Below are positions 39,357 to 48,052 of a stretch of DNA of 64,000 nucleotides, in pieces. This stretch comes from Salinilacustrithrix flava (GTDB lineage Bacteria; Actinomycetota; Acidimicrobiia; Acidimicrobiales; Salinilacustritrichaceae). A model generated the notes under the pieces. That model had not been told where the DNA came from. It did no database searches and was given only the letters and a program-made list of their open reading frames with translations. The stretch lies in the NCBI GenBank assembly GCA_024128875.1, contig JAMYFF010000006.1, positions 186,001 through 250,000 on the forward strand, in the 5' to 3' direction. Position 1 is the stretch's first letter. Each line of letters starts with the position of its first letter. Both the position numbers and the translations under genes were made by a program.

Positions 39357-40658
39357 GTGCGTGATGTCCTGCCCGAGCTCGGACTCGTCGGAGTCCTCGT
39401 CCTCCTGAACGCCGCCTTCGCCGGCACCGAGCTGGCGCTGGTGTCGCTGCGCGAGGGCCAGCTGCAGCGCCTCGAGCGCCAGTCCAGCACCGGTGCGGTG
39501 CTCGCCGACCTGGCCCGCGACCCGAACCGCTTCCTCGCAACCATCCAGATCGGCATCACCCTCGCCGGGTTCCTGGCCTCGGCGGCGGCCGCCGTGTCGC
39601 TGGCCGAGCCGCTCGAGGAGCCGCTCGGCTTCCTCGGTGGCGCGGCGGAGCCCGTCGCCGTCGTGGTGGTCACCCTCGTGCTCGCCTACGTCACGCTGGT
39701 CTTCGGCGAGCTCGCCCCCAAGCGCGTCGCCATGCAGCGCGCCGAGCGGTGGGGGATGGTCACCGCCCGACCGCTCGCGTTCATCTCGGTCCTCACCCGG
39801 CCGATCGTGTGGCTCCTGTCCCACTCGACCGACGTCGCCGTGCGACTCATGGGCGGTGACCCGCACCAGGACCGCGAGGAGATCACCGAGGAGGAGCTGC
39901 GTGACATGGTCGCCGTCCAGACCAGCTTCACCCCGAAGCAGCGGCTCATCATCGACGGTGCGTTCGAGATCGCCGAGCGGACCCTCGAAGAGGTGCTCCG
40001 GCCCCGCGGCGAGGTCTTCGTGCTCGATGCCGAGCAACCCGGAGCCGAGGCCCTCGAAGCGCTGGCGGCGAGCGGTCACTCCCGGGCGCCGGTGGGGGCG
40101 AACGGCAACCTCGACGAGGTGATCGGGGTGGTGCACCTCCGAGACCTGCTCGGGCTCGGCAACCGGCCGGTCGCCGACGCCGCATCGGAGATCCGTGCGT
40201 TCCCCGAGACCGCCGGCGTGCTGGATGCCCTCCACCAGATGCAGCAGTCCCACGCCCAGCTGGCCGTCGTGGTCGACGAGCACGGCTCGGGCGCCGGGAT
40301 CGTGACCGTGGAGGACCTCGTGGAGGAGCTGGTGGGCGAGATCTACGACGAGACGGACCGCGACGTCCTGTCGGTGCAGCGCCACGACGACGGGTCCCTG
40401 GTCCTGCCCGGTCAGTTCCCCGTGCACGACCTGACCGACATCGGCATCGACGGCGTGGAGGACGGTCCGTACACCACCGTCGCCGGCCTCATCCTGGATC
40501 GCCTCGGCCGTGTGCCCGAGGAGCCCGGCGACCGCGTCCTCCTGGATGGCTGGGAGCTGGTGGTCGATACGGTGCACCGCCACGCCATCACCCAGGTGCG
40601 AGCCATCCCGCGAGGATCCGACGACGTGACCGCCGACCCATCCGAGGAGCGCCGTTGA
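39357..40658 (+). CDS. CNNM/HlyC-CorC family membrane protein, first of three
   Basis: A 433-aa protein with an N-terminal DUF21 transmembrane domain (about 1-190: AFAGTELALVSLREGQLQRLE and IQIGITLAGFLASAAAA), a CBS-pair region (about 205-330, with VVVDEHGSGAGIVTVEDLVEE) and a C-terminal CorC_HlyC domain (about 345-425). DUF21-CBS proteins relate to Mg2+ or Co2+ efflux/homeostasis. The start is a GTG at 39357; the frame upstream is open but non-homologous. Its stop overlaps the TTG start of the next paralogue (TTGA). Confidence 0.88.
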   Translation: MRDVLPELGLVGVLVLLNAAFAGTELALVSLREGQLQRLERQSSTGAVLADLARDPNRFLATIQIGITLAGFLASAAAAVSLAEPLEEPLGFLGGAAEPVAVVVVTLVLAYVTLVFGELAPKRVAMQRAERWGMVTARPLAFISVLTRPIVWLLSHSTDVAVRLMGGDPHQDREEITEEELRDMVAVQTSFTPKQRLIIDGAFEIAERTLEEVLRPRGEVFVLDAEQPGAEALEALAASGHSRAPVGANGNLDEVIGVVHLRDLLGLGNRPVADAASEIRAFPETAGVLDALHQMQQSHAQLAVVVDEHGSGAGIVTVEDLVEELVGEIYDETDRDVLSVQRHDDGSLVLPGQFPVHDLTDIGIDGVEDGPYTTVAGLILDRLGRVPEEPGDRVLLDGWELVVDTVHRHAITQVRAIPRGSDDVTADPSEERR

Positions 40659-41947
40659 GCGTCGCGATCCCCCTGCTGATCATCGCCGTGATGGTCTCGT
40701 TCAACGCGCTCTACGTCGCCGCCGAGTTCGCCACAGTGGGGTCTCGGCGATCGCGCGTCCAGGAGGACGCAGCGGGCGGGAGCGCCGCCGCCGGCCGGCT
40801 GCTCGAGATCCTCAACGACCCGAAGCGCCTGGACAGCTACGTGGCGGCGTGCCAGATCGGCATCACCCTGTCGAGCCTGGTGGCCGGCGCCTACGGCCAG
40901 GCTGCGCTCACGCCCCTGCTCGAGCCCGCCCTCGGCTCCGTCGGTGGCCGGGCGGTGGCGGTGCTGATCGTGCTGGTCGGCGTGACCTCGGTGCAGGTGG
41001 TCCTCGGCGAGCTGCTGCCCAAGACGGCGGCGCTGCGCTACCCGGAGAAGCTGGCCATGCTCACACTGCCCCCGATGACCATCAGCCAGTGGCTGTTCCG
41101 GCCGCTGGTGGCGATCTTCAACGGGTCGGCCTTCCGGCTCATGAAGCTCTGGGGCCTCGCCGTGGACCACTCCCACGCCCACGTGCACTCGCCCGAGGAG
41201 CTGGCGGGGCTCTACCGGGCCAGCGCCGCCGGCGGGCTCATCGACGCCTCGGAGCGGGACATGCTCGCCGGCGTCCTGAACGTCGAGGACCGCCTCGTGC
41301 GGGAGATCATGACGCCGCGGCGTCGCCTCACAACGGTCCCGGCGACCTTGCGCGCCAGCGATGCCCTCGGACGGCTGGCCGACAGCGCCCACACCCGGTT
41401 CCCGGTCACCGGTGCCGCCGACGACGTCATCGGCCTGGTGCACCTGCGCGACCTGTGGGTCGCGGCCCGTGACGACGGCGACCGCACCGTGGGTGAGCTG
41501 GCCCGCTCCGTGCCGGCCGTCGCCGAGGTCCTCACCGTGCCCGGCCTGTGGGAGGAGCTGCGGAACGAGGAGCAGCACTGCGCCCTCGTGGTGAACGAGT
41601 TTGGCTCCGTGGCCGGGCTCGTCACGATGGAGGACGCGATCGAGGAGATCTTCGGCGAGGTGCTCGACGAGTTCGACGTCGAGGAGGACCCGATCACCGT
41701 GGACCAGCGACGGGTGTCGGTCCGCGGCGACGTCCTGGTCGAGGTGCTCGAGGACCGGTTCGGCACGATCCTGACCGAGGACGACGTGGACACCATCGGC
41801 GGGCTCGTGTGGCACGAGCTCGGCCGCCGTCCCCGGGAGGGTGACGAGGTGCCCGTCGGGCCCGGAGGCGTCGTCCTCCGGGTCGACCGGGTCGACGGCA
41901 CGGCGGTCGCGCGAGCCAGCTTCGACCTCCCGGACGGTGGCGCATGA
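40655..41947 (+). CDS. CNNM/HlyC-CorC family membrane protein, second of three
   Basis: A 430-aa paralogue with the same layout: DUF21 domain (about 1-185, with LYVAAEFATVGSRRSRVQE and CQIGITLSSLVAGAYGQ), CBS pair (REIMTPRRRLTTVPA; HCALVVNEFGSVAGLVTMEDAIEE) and C-terminal CorC_HlyC domain. It starts with TTG in the overlap TTGA and ends in ATGA with the third copy, so all three are translated as a coupled unit. An insertion of about 25 residues (DHSHAHVHSPEEL) in the linker adds a histidine cluster absent from the other two. Confidence 0.9.
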   Translation: MSVAIPLLIIAVMVSFNALYVAAEFATVGSRRSRVQEDAAGGSAAAGRLLEILNDPKRLDSYVAACQIGITLSSLVAGAYGQAALTPLLEPALGSVGGRAVAVLIVLVGVTSVQVVLGELLPKTAALRYPEKLAMLTLPPMTISQWLFRPLVAIFNGSAFRLMKLWGLAVDHSHAHVHSPEELAGLYRASAAGGLIDASERDMLAGVLNVEDRLVREIMTPRRRLTTVPATLRASDALGRLADSAHTRFPVTGAADDVIGLVHLRDLWVAARDDGDRTVGELARSVPAVAEVLTVPGLWEELRNEEQHCALVVNEFGSVAGLVTMEDAIEEIFGEVLDEFDVEEDPITVDQRRVSVRGDVLVEVLEDRFGTILTEDDVDTIGGLVWHELGRRPREGDEVPVGPGGVVLRVDRVDGTAVARASFDLPDGGA

Positions 41948-43242
41948 TCACGACCGTCGTGCTCCCCATCGTCGCCGTGCTCGTGCTGGTGCTGGTCAAC
42001 GGCTTGTTCGTCGCCGCCGAGTTCGCGCTGGTCGGCGCACGACGCAGCCGCGTCCAGGCCATGGCCGACTCGGGCAGCACCGCGGCCCGCTGGCTGCTCG
42101 GCGTGTTCGACCGCCCCACCGGCAAGGACGGCTACATCGCCATCGCCCAGCTGGGCATCACGCTCGCCAGCATCGGCCTCGGCATGTACGGCGAGCCGGC
42201 CGTGGCCGGGTGGCTCTACGGACCGCTGGAGGACCGATTGGGCCTGTCGTACGGGGCGTCGCACGTCGTCGGCTTCGCCATCGCCCTCAGCGCCATCACG
42301 TTCCTGCACGTCGTGTTGGGCGAGATGATCCCCAAGGCCTTGGCCCTGCAGTCCCCGGAGTCGGTGGTGCTGCGGGTCAACCCCGCCATGCGGGCCTTCG
42401 GGCTGGTGTTCCGCCCGATGGTGGTCGTGCTGAACGCGACGGCGCTCGGCCTCATGCGCCTGCTCCGCATCCCGGAGCCGGACAAGAGCACCGCGCTCTA
42501 CACCAGCGCCGAGCTGGAGATCGTCACCGACGAGGCCGCCGACAGCGGCCAGCTGGGTGCGCTGCAGCGGGACCTGATCCGCAACATCTTCGACCTCGAC
42601 GAGCGGCGGGCCGAGGAGCTCATGACCTCGCGCGGCCGGCTCGAGGTGCTCGACTTGGGAGCGACCGCCGAGGAGGTCGCGGCGCAGGTCGCGTCGTCCC
42701 CACGCAGCCGCTACCCCGTCATCGACGGCGACCTCGACCACGTGGTCGGCGTGCTCCACATCAAGGACTTCATCCGGGCCTCGCGGCGATCCGCCGTCGT
42801 CGTCGAGGAGCTGATCCGGCCGCTCCCCACGGTGGCGGCGACGGCAAGCGCCGAGCAGCTGCTCGAGCGCTTCAAGCGCACCCGCACCCACGCCTGCCTC
42901 GTCGTCGACGAGTTCGGCGGCACGCTCGGGGTCGTCACGCTCGACGACGTGATCGCCGAGGTCATGGAGGAAGGCGACGAGTCGGGATCGTCCGCTGCCG
43001 TCCACCACGACGACGGCTCCGTGAGCCTCGACGGCGAGGTCACCCTCGCCGAGCTGCGCGACGACCACGGCCTCACCTTCACCCACGACGAGGTCGCCAC
43101 CGTCGCCGGTCTGGTCCTCGCCGCGCACGGCACCGTGCCGCGGCCCGGCACGGCGGTCGAGGTGCAGGGGCACGAGCTGGTCGTCGAGGACGTGGAGGGC
43201 CACAAGATCACCACGGTCCGGGTCCGCCGACTGGAGACCTGA
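41944..43242 (+). CDS. CNNM/HlyC-CorC family membrane protein, third of three
   Basis: A 432-aa paralogue with DUF21 (VAAEFALVGARRSRVQAMAD, IAQLGITLASIGLGMYGEPA), CBS pair (EELMTSRGRLEVLDLG; HACLVVDEFGGTLGVVTLDDVIAEVMEE) and CorC_HlyC domain. The CBS regions differ enough between the three copies to suggest different ligands or partners, and a hetero-oligomer is possible. It is the last gene of the coupled triplet. The beta-propeller lipoprotein follows 37 bp later. Confidence 0.92.
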   Translation: MITTVVLPIVAVLVLVLVNGLFVAAEFALVGARRSRVQAMADSGSTAARWLLGVFDRPTGKDGYIAIAQLGITLASIGLGMYGEPAVAGWLYGPLEDRLGLSYGASHVVGFAIALSAITFLHVVLGEMIPKALALQSPESVVLRVNPAMRAFGLVFRPMVVVLNATALGLMRLLRIPEPDKSTALYTSAELEIVTDEAADSGQLGALQRDLIRNIFDLDERRAEELMTSRGRLEVLDLGATAEEVAAQVASSPRSRYPVIDGDLDHVVGVLHIKDFIRASRRSAVVVEELIRPLPTVAATASAEQLLERFKRTRTHACLVVDEFGGTLGVVTLDDVIAEVMEEGDESGSSAAVHHDDGSVSLDGEVTLAELRDDHGLTFTHDEVATVAGLVLAAHGTVPRPGTAVEVQGHELVVEDVEGHKITTVRVRRLET

Positions 43243-43279
43243 CCGGACCCGGGAACCAGGCGCCGGGCTCCGACGTCGG

Positions 43280-45379
43280 ATGGCCATGCGCACTCGACAC
43301 GTCCGCCGGGGGATCCGGACCTTCGCTCTGCTGGCCGCCGCTGCGGTCGCCGCCACCGCCTGCGGCAGCGAGGGAGGCTCGCCGCCGACGAGCGGCGGGC
43401 AGGCCTTCCAGGGCCTCCGCGGTGCGGCGCCGGTCGTGCTGCAGAGCGACCGGAGCTGCGATGCGGTGCTCGAGGACTTCCAGTCGTTCGCGCCGGCGGT
43501 GCTGTCGGACCAGATGTTCGGCGTCGCCGATGACGGCGCAGCGACGACCGGCGGGGACCTCGACGAGGTCGCTGCGGACCTGACCGCCGGGCCCAGCGCC
43601 GAGCGGGCCGCGGCGCCAGACGAGGCCGGCGCGCAGCTCGAGGCCGCCGAGGGGTCGTCGTCGGACACCAACACCCAGGAGGCCGGCATCGACGAGCCGG
43701 ACGTGGTCGAGAACGACGGCGAGTTCGTCTACGTCGTGGACCACGGGCCGGACCAGGCGCACCTGGTGATCCTCGAAGGGTCGACCGCCGAGGTGCTCAG
43801 CCGCACGCCGCTCGCGTCCTACGGCGCGCAGCTGCTCCTGCAGGGCGACCGGATGCTGGTCGTGACCAGCGGCGGCTACGGGTACCCGATGCCCATGCCC
43901 ATGCCGATGCCGATGCCGATCGAGGACGGTGCGGCCGTGTCCGGTCCGGTGCCCGACGAGGAGCCGATCCCGGTGGACCCGTTCCCCATGCCGACCGAGC
44001 CGCCGGCCTTCGCGGCCGGCACGGTCCTGCAGCTGCTCGACGTCAGCGACCGCCGGGCCCCCCAGGTGGTGCAGACCACCGAGATCGAGGGCCAGCACGT
44101 GTCGACCCGGGTGGTCGACGGGGTCGCCCGCGTGGTGGTCAGCAGCTACCCCGACGCTCAGCCGCTGTTCGACGACGTCGCCGTGCGCATGGGAGGCGGC
44201 GGGGACGTCGACGCGGGCCTGGCGGCGATGGAGGCCGGCGTCGGCGACACGACCATCGACGACTGGCTGCCCGCGTTCCGCACCACGGTGGCCGACGACG
44301 GTGAGGTGGCCTCGCGCACGTCGACCGAGGGCAGCCTGGTCGCCTGCGAGGACGTCTTCGTCCCCGAGGTGAACGCGGGCATCGCGCAGACCTCGGTCCT
44401 CCGGGTCGACTTCGCCGACGGCTTCGACCCGGCCGACACGACCACGGTCGTCGCCGAGGCCGGGACGGTCTACGCCTCGACCAGCACCCTCTACGTGGCG
44501 GCGAACACCTACGTCCCCCTCCAGGAGCAGGGCCGGATCGTGGGTGAGGACTTCACCACCGCCCTCCACGCCTTCGACCTGCGCGGCGACGGCCCGGCCG
44601 CCCACCTCGGCGCCGGCGAGATCCCCGGGCACCTCCTCAACCAGTACTCGCTGTCCGAGCACGACGGGTACCTGCGGGCGGCCACGACCGAGGGCGCGCC
44701 GTGGGGCGGTGGCCAGGACAGCCAGTCCGGTGTCCGCGTGCTGCAGCTCGACGGCGGTGCGCTGGTCGAGGTCGGCGCCGTCACCGGTCTCGGGGTGACC
44801 GAGACGATCCAGTCGGTCCGCTTCATGGGACCGGTCGGGTACGTCGTGACGTTCCGCCAGACCGACCCGCTCTACGTGATCGACCTCAGTGACCCGAGGG
44901 CGCCCCGCGCCGTCGGTGAGCTGAAGATCCCCGGGTTCTCGTCCTACCTGCACCCGGTCGGCGAGGGCCGGCTGGTCGGCATCGGCCGAGACGCCGACCT
45001 CGAGGGTCGTGACCAGGGCCTGCTCGTGTCGCTCTTCGACGTCGCCGACCCGACGGCGCCGGCGCAGCTGCAGACGTGGACCCAACGGGACGCCTGGTCC
45101 GTCGCGGGCGACGACCCGAAGGCGTTCCTGCACTGGGCGCCGGAGTCGGCCGTGGTCGTGCCGCTCGAGCGCTTCGGGGGCGGGAGCCCCGAGAGCGGCA
45201 TCGTCGTCCTCGACGTGGCCGACACCGGCATCACCGAGCGGGCGCTGGTGACGGCCGAGGGCCGCTACCCCTCGCGGGCGCTGGTCGTGCAGGGGCGGCT
45301 CTGGTCGCTGTTCGACGGCGGCGTGGTCGTGTCGGACTTCGCGAACCCGACAGATGGGGTATTCACCGGATTCCGCTAG
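43280..45379 (+). CDS. Secreted lipoprotein with beta-propeller domain (PF09826-like)
   Basis: A 699-aa protein with a lipoprotein signal: LLAAAAVAATAC, cysteine near residue 28, so it is membrane-anchored outside. SSDTNTQEAGIDEPDVVENDGEFVYVV matches the opening of bacterial beta-propeller proteins of unknown function. Repeated LDVSDRRAPQVV, IDLSDPRAPRAVGEL and FDVADPTAPAQLQ are blade motifs. A Met-Pro run (PMPMPMPMPMP near residues 204-214) interrupts a loop. A second ATG at 43286 could be the start. A hairpin at 45408 follows. Confidence 0.82.
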   Translation: MAMRTRHVRRGIRTFALLAAAAVAATACGSEGGSPPTSGGQAFQGLRGAAPVVLQSDRSCDAVLEDFQSFAPAVLSDQMFGVADDGAATTGGDLDEVAADLTAGPSAERAAAPDEAGAQLEAAEGSSSDTNTQEAGIDEPDVVENDGEFVYVVDHGPDQAHLVILEGSTAEVLSRTPLASYGAQLLLQGDRMLVVTSGGYGYPMPMPMPMPMPIEDGAAVSGPVPDEEPIPVDPFPMPTEPPAFAAGTVLQLLDVSDRRAPQVVQTTEIEGQHVSTRVVDGVARVVVSSYPDAQPLFDDVAVRMGGGGDVDAGLAAMEAGVGDTTIDDWLPAFRTTVADDGEVASRTSTEGSLVACEDVFVPEVNAGIAQTSVLRVDFADGFDPADTTTVVAEAGTVYASTSTLYVAANTYVPLQEQGRIVGEDFTTALHAFDLRGDGPAAHLGAGEIPGHLLNQYSLSEHDGYLRAATTEGAPWGGGQDSQSGVRVLQLDGGALVEVGAVTGLGVTETIQSVRFMGPVGYVVTFRQTDPLYVIDLSDPRAPRAVGELKIPGFSSYLHPVGEGRLVGIGRDADLEGRDQGLLVSLFDVADPTAPAQLQTWTQRDAWSVAGDDPKAFLHWAPESAVVVPLERFGGGSPESGIVVLDVADTGITERALVTAEGRYPSRALVVQGRLWSLFDGGVVVSDFANPTDGVFTGFR

Positions 45380-45407
45380 CCGGTCATCCGCCGCATCCAG
45401 CCGTTCC

Positions 45408-45441
45408 GAAGCAGGGATGAAGTCCACTTAAACCCTGCTTC
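45408..45441 (+). terminator. Hairpin between the beta-propeller and DUF4397 genes
   Basis: GAAGCAGGG and CCCTGCTTC pair perfectly around a 16-nt loop that itself contains AAGT/ACTT. The right arm ends 3 nt before the GGAGG site (45444-45449 region) of the next gene. It may stop upstream transcription or shape the leader. Confidence 0.5.
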
Positions 45442-45457
45442 CCAGGAGGAACCCCTG

Positions 45458-46264
45458 ATGCGAACGTTCATCACCCGGATCGCGGTGCTCGCTGCTGCTG
45501 CGCTGGTCGTGCTCGCCACGCCCAGCGCCGCGCAGGAGAGCGCGCGGATCCACCTGATCCACGGAATCCCCGACACGCCGGTCGACGTCGTCGCCGGCGG
45601 TGAGGTCGTGTTCGCCGATTTCCAGTTCGGCGACACCCAGGACCTGTCCGGCCTCGCCGGCCAGACCCTCGCCGGCCTCACGGTGAACGCCGCCGGCACC
45701 GACACGGTCGCCATCGACGCTGGTGACACGGCGCTGCCCGCGAGCGGCAACTACACGATCATCGCCCACCTCGACGCCGAGGGCACGCCGACGCTGGCCG
45801 TCTTCGAGAACGACACCAGCGCCATCGCCGCCGGCGAGGGTCGTCTGACCGTCCGTCACACGGCTGCCGCGCCCGCGGTCGACGTGCTGGCGAACGGCGA
45901 GGCCGCCTTCACGAGCCTGTCCAACCCCAACGAGGCCTCCGCCGACCTCCCCGTCGGCACCATCAGCGCCTCGGTCGTGCCGGCCGGTGCCGCCGACCCC
46001 GTCGTGATCGGCCCCGCCGACCTCGGCATCACCGATGGCACCAGCCTCATCGTCTACGCCGTCGGCTCGCTCGACGCGGGCAGCCTGACCGTGCTGACCG
46101 AGACCATCGACGGCCTCGGCACCGCTCCGACGGCCGTGAACACCGGCAACAGCCCGGTGACCGACGATGCCGGCCTGCCGGTCGGTCTGCTGGCGCTCGC
46201 CGGCATCGCCCTGCTGGCCGCTGCAGTGCCCGCCCGCCGGCTCGTCGCCGCCCGGGTCCGCTGA
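45458..46264 (+). CDS. DUF4397-domain secreted protein with C-terminal membrane anchor
   Basis: A 268-aa exported protein: signal peptide to about residue 26 (VVLATPSAAQ), then a DUF4397 beta-sandwich (ARIHLIHGIPDTPVDVVAGG, and a second repeat RLTVRHTAAAPAVDVLANG), a Thr/Asn/Pro linker and a C-terminal hydrophobic helix with basic tail (ALAGIALLAAAVPARRLVAARVR). This resembles a cell-wall sorting signal, but no LPxTG precedes the helix; GLPVG is the closest. GGAGGAACCCCTG before the ATG is a good ribosome-binding site. One base separates the stop from the sortase gene, implying that the sortase acts on it. Confidence 0.85.
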   Translation: MRTFITRIAVLAAAALVVLATPSAAQESARIHLIHGIPDTPVDVVAGGEVVFADFQFGDTQDLSGLAGQTLAGLTVNAAGTDTVAIDAGDTALPASGNYTIIAHLDAEGTPTLAVFENDTSAIAAGEGRLTVRHTAAAPAVDVLANGEAAFTSLSNPNEASADLPVGTISASVVPAGAADPVVIGPADLGITDGTSLIVYAVGSLDAGSLTVLTETIDGLGTAPTAVNTGNSPVTDDAGLPVGLLALAGIALLAAAVPARRLVAARVR

Positions 46265-46265
46265 C

Positions 46266-46940
46266 GTGGAGCGCCGCCGCAGCGTGACGGCGGCGGCGGC
46301 GCTGCTGCTGTTGCTGGTCGGGGTCGCCTGCGGCGCCCCGGCCGGCGACGGCGCGTCGGACGGCGCGACGGTCGAACCGACGGCGGCGCCGACGACCGCA
46401 CCCGTCACGACCGCTCCCGAGCCCCGGCCCACCTCGGACCTGGCTGCCCGGGTCCAGCCGCTCGGCTCGGCCCGCTACGACCCGGCCGAGCACCAGACGG
46501 CGACTCGCACGGTGATCGGCCTGTCCCTCCCGGTCATCGGCGTCGACGGGGCACCGGTCGAACCGGTCGGCGTGGAGCCGAACGGGGAGATGGAGATCCC
46601 GCCGGCCGACGAGGTCGGCTGGTACCGCTTCGGGGCCGCGCCGGGGGAGCCCGGCTCGGCGGTGCTCGCCGCCCACATCGCCTACGACGGTGTCGACGGC
46701 GTGTTCCGGTACCTGGATCGCCTCGGCGCCGGCGACGAGGTCGCCGTGTCCTTCGACGACGGGTCCAGCGAGCGGTATCGGGTGACCGAGGTCGTGACCT
46801 TCGACAAGGAGGCGCTGCCCGATGACCTGTTCGCCCGGGACGTGCCGGAGCGACTGGTCCTGATCACCTGCGGCGGTGAGTTCAACCCGGCGCTGCGCAG
46901 CTACGAGAGCAACGTGGTCGCCTACGCCGTGCCGGCGTGA
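46266..46940 (+). CDS. Class F sortase
   Basis: A 224-aa protein starting at a GTG one base after the DUF4397 stop. The N-terminus is a lipoprotein-type signal ([11 protein letters not shown]). A Thr/Pro/Ala linker follows. The sortase fold has the catalytic triad His137 (LAAHIAY), Cys202 (LVLITCGG) and Arg211 ([10 protein letters not shown]). [22 protein letters not shown] is the typical class F block. It would cut and transfer surface proteins; the adjacent DUF4397 protein is the likely substrate. A lipobox on a sortase is a feature of class F members. Confidence 0.9.
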   Translation: MERRRSVTAAAALLLLLVGVACGAPAGDGASDGATVEPTAAPTTAPVTTAPEPRPTSDLAARVQPLGSARYDPAEHQTATRTVIGLSLPVIGVDGAPVEPVGVEPNGEMEIPPADEVGWYRFGAAPGEPGSAVLAAHIAYDGVDGVFRYLDRLGAGDEVAVSFDDGSSERYRVTEVVTFDKEALPDDLFARDVPERLVLITCGGEFNPALRSYESNVVAYAVPA

Positions 46941-46972
46941 TCGCCGCCGCGGGTCTCGTCGGGGCGGCCGGA

Positions 46973-46978
46973 TAGGGT
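46973..46978 (+). promoter_or_regulatory. -10 box TAGGGT of the sigma factor gene
   Basis: TAGGGT is followed by 8 nt and the ATG at 46987, in the 46-bp gap after the sortase. SigR-type genes are normally autoregulated, but no clear GGAAT-type -35 element is visible here. Confidence 0.4.
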
Positions 46979-46986
46979 CGGCTCCG

Positions 46987-47592
46987 ATGGCCGACCAGGC
47001 GACGTTCGCAGCGCAGGCGATGCCCTTCATGGACTCGCTCTACGGCGCGGCCCTGCGCATGACGCGCAACCAGAGCGATGCCGAGGACCTGGTCCAGGAG
47101 ACCTTCCTCAAGGCCTACCGCGGCTTCGGGGGCTTCCAGGAGGGCACGAACCTCAAGGCCTGGCTCTACCGGATCCTCACCAACACCTACATCAACATCT
47201 ACCGGTCGAAGAAGCGCCGCCCGGACGAGACCGACCTGGCCGAGGTCGAGGACCTCTACCTGTACCGGCGCCTCGGGGGCCTCGAGGGCGCCACGGCGGG
47301 CCGATCGGCCGAGGACGAGCTGCTGGAGCTGTTCAGCGAGGCCGAGGTCAAGGACGCGCTCGAGTCCCTGCCGGAGACCTTCCGCATGGCGGTCCTCCTC
47401 GCCGACGTCGAGGGCTTCGCCTACAAGGAGATCGCCGAGATCCTCGACATCCCGATCGGCACTGTGATGTCGCGCCTGCACCGGGGAAGAAAAGCCCTCC
47501 AGAAGTCGTTGTACGAGTTCGCCGTCGCTCGGGGCCTCACCGAGCGCACGGACGACGCACCCGACGAGAGCGAACCGGCCAACGCCGGCTGA
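46987..47592 (+). CDS. sigR: RNA polymerase ECF sigma factor, SigR/SigH type
   Basis: A 201-aa sigma-70 family factor. Region 2 holds [22 protein letters not shown] and [15 protein letters not shown]; region 4 holds [26 protein letters not shown] and [16 protein letters not shown]. Both match the SigR group that directs the thiol-oxidative stress response in actinobacteria. The zinc-finger anti-sigma gene follows 18 bp later. Activity is probably controlled by disulfide formation in that partner. The ATG at 46987 with a -10 box upstream fixes the start. Confidence 0.93.
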   Translation: MADQATFAAQAMPFMDSLYGAALRMTRNQSDAEDLVQETFLKAYRGFGGFQEGTNLKAWLYRILTNTYINIYRSKKRRPDETDLAEVEDLYLYRRLGGLEGATAGRSAEDELLELFSEAEVKDALESLPETFRMAVLLADVEGFAYKEIAEILDIPIGTVMSRLHRGRKALQKSLYEFAVARGLTERTDDAPDESEPANAG

Positions 47593-47610
47593 CCGACCTT
47601 GCGAGATCCC

Positions 47611-47853
47611 ATGGACCACGGCGACTGCAGCGAGACGCTCCACGAGCTCTACCACTTCCTCGACGGTGAGCTCACCGACGAGAAGCGGGTCGCGATCCAG
47701 GAGCACCTCGAGGCCTGCCCGCCCTGCTTCGAGGCGTTCGACTTCGAGGCCGAGATCAAGCAGTACATCGCCCAGAAGTGCCGGGACCGGGTGCCCGAGT
47801 CCCTCCGGTCCCGCATCGCCGACGCCATCGACCACGTCGACCCCGGTGGCTGA
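47611..47853 (+). CDS. rsrA: Anti-sigma factor, RsrA/mycothiol-system type
   Basis: An 80-aa zinc-binding anti-sigma protein. The ZAS motif His32-x3-Cys36-x2-Cys39 (HLEACPPC) is intact, with further cysteines at 6 (GDCSETL) and 57 (QKC), one of which can be the redox or fourth zinc ligand. The first 30 residues ETLHELYHFLDGEL are typical for binding the sigma factor. The start could also be a TTG at 47599. It binds the sigma factor above in the reduced state and releases it on thiol oxidation. Confidence 0.88.
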   Translation: MDHGDCSETLHELYHFLDGELTDEKRVAIQEHLEACPPCFEAFDFEAEIKQYIAQKCRDRVPESLRSRIADAIDHVDPGG

Positions 47854-47896
47854 GCGATCCCGGTCGGGCGATGTCGGCCCGACCCCCGCCTCGGCG

Positions 47897-47902
47897 TAGA
47901 GT
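47897..47902 (+). promoter_or_regulatory. -10 box TAGAGT of the small membrane protein gene
   Basis: TAGAGT lies 6 nt before the ATG at 47909, so the mini-gene has its own leaderless promoter. This supports the mini-gene as real. Confidence 0.5.
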
Positions 47903-47908
47903 CGGACC

Positions 47909-48052
47909 ATGCTCGCCATCATCTGGCACTGGTGGATCGCCGTCATCCTCATGATCACGCTGGTCGTGCCCGCTGTCGTCATGACGGTTGCGCTCTACCT
48001 GCGCAAGGTCGTCAAGCCGCAGTACCCGGGGGTCGACCAGCCGCGTGGCTGA
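47909..48052 (+). CDS. 47-aa membrane mini-protein
   Basis: A 47-residue open frame with one hydrophobic segment (residues about 2-30: AIIWHWWIAVILMITLVVPA) and a basic, Pro-rich cytosolic tail (YLRKVVKPQYPGVDQPRG). Positive signs are its own -10 box, low Arg content unlike frame shadows, and an 8-bp overlap with the metalloprotease start that suggests coupling. The function is unknown; it could be a partner of the metalloprotease or a sensory peptide. Confidence 0.65.
   Translation: MLAIIWHWWIAVILMITLVVPAVVMTVALYLRKVVKPQYPGVDQPRG

Noticed and set aside
46167..46265. Upstream extension of the sortase frame inside the DUF4397 gene
   Set aside because: The GTG at 46266 places the lipoprotein signal at the N-terminus; the extension would bury it.
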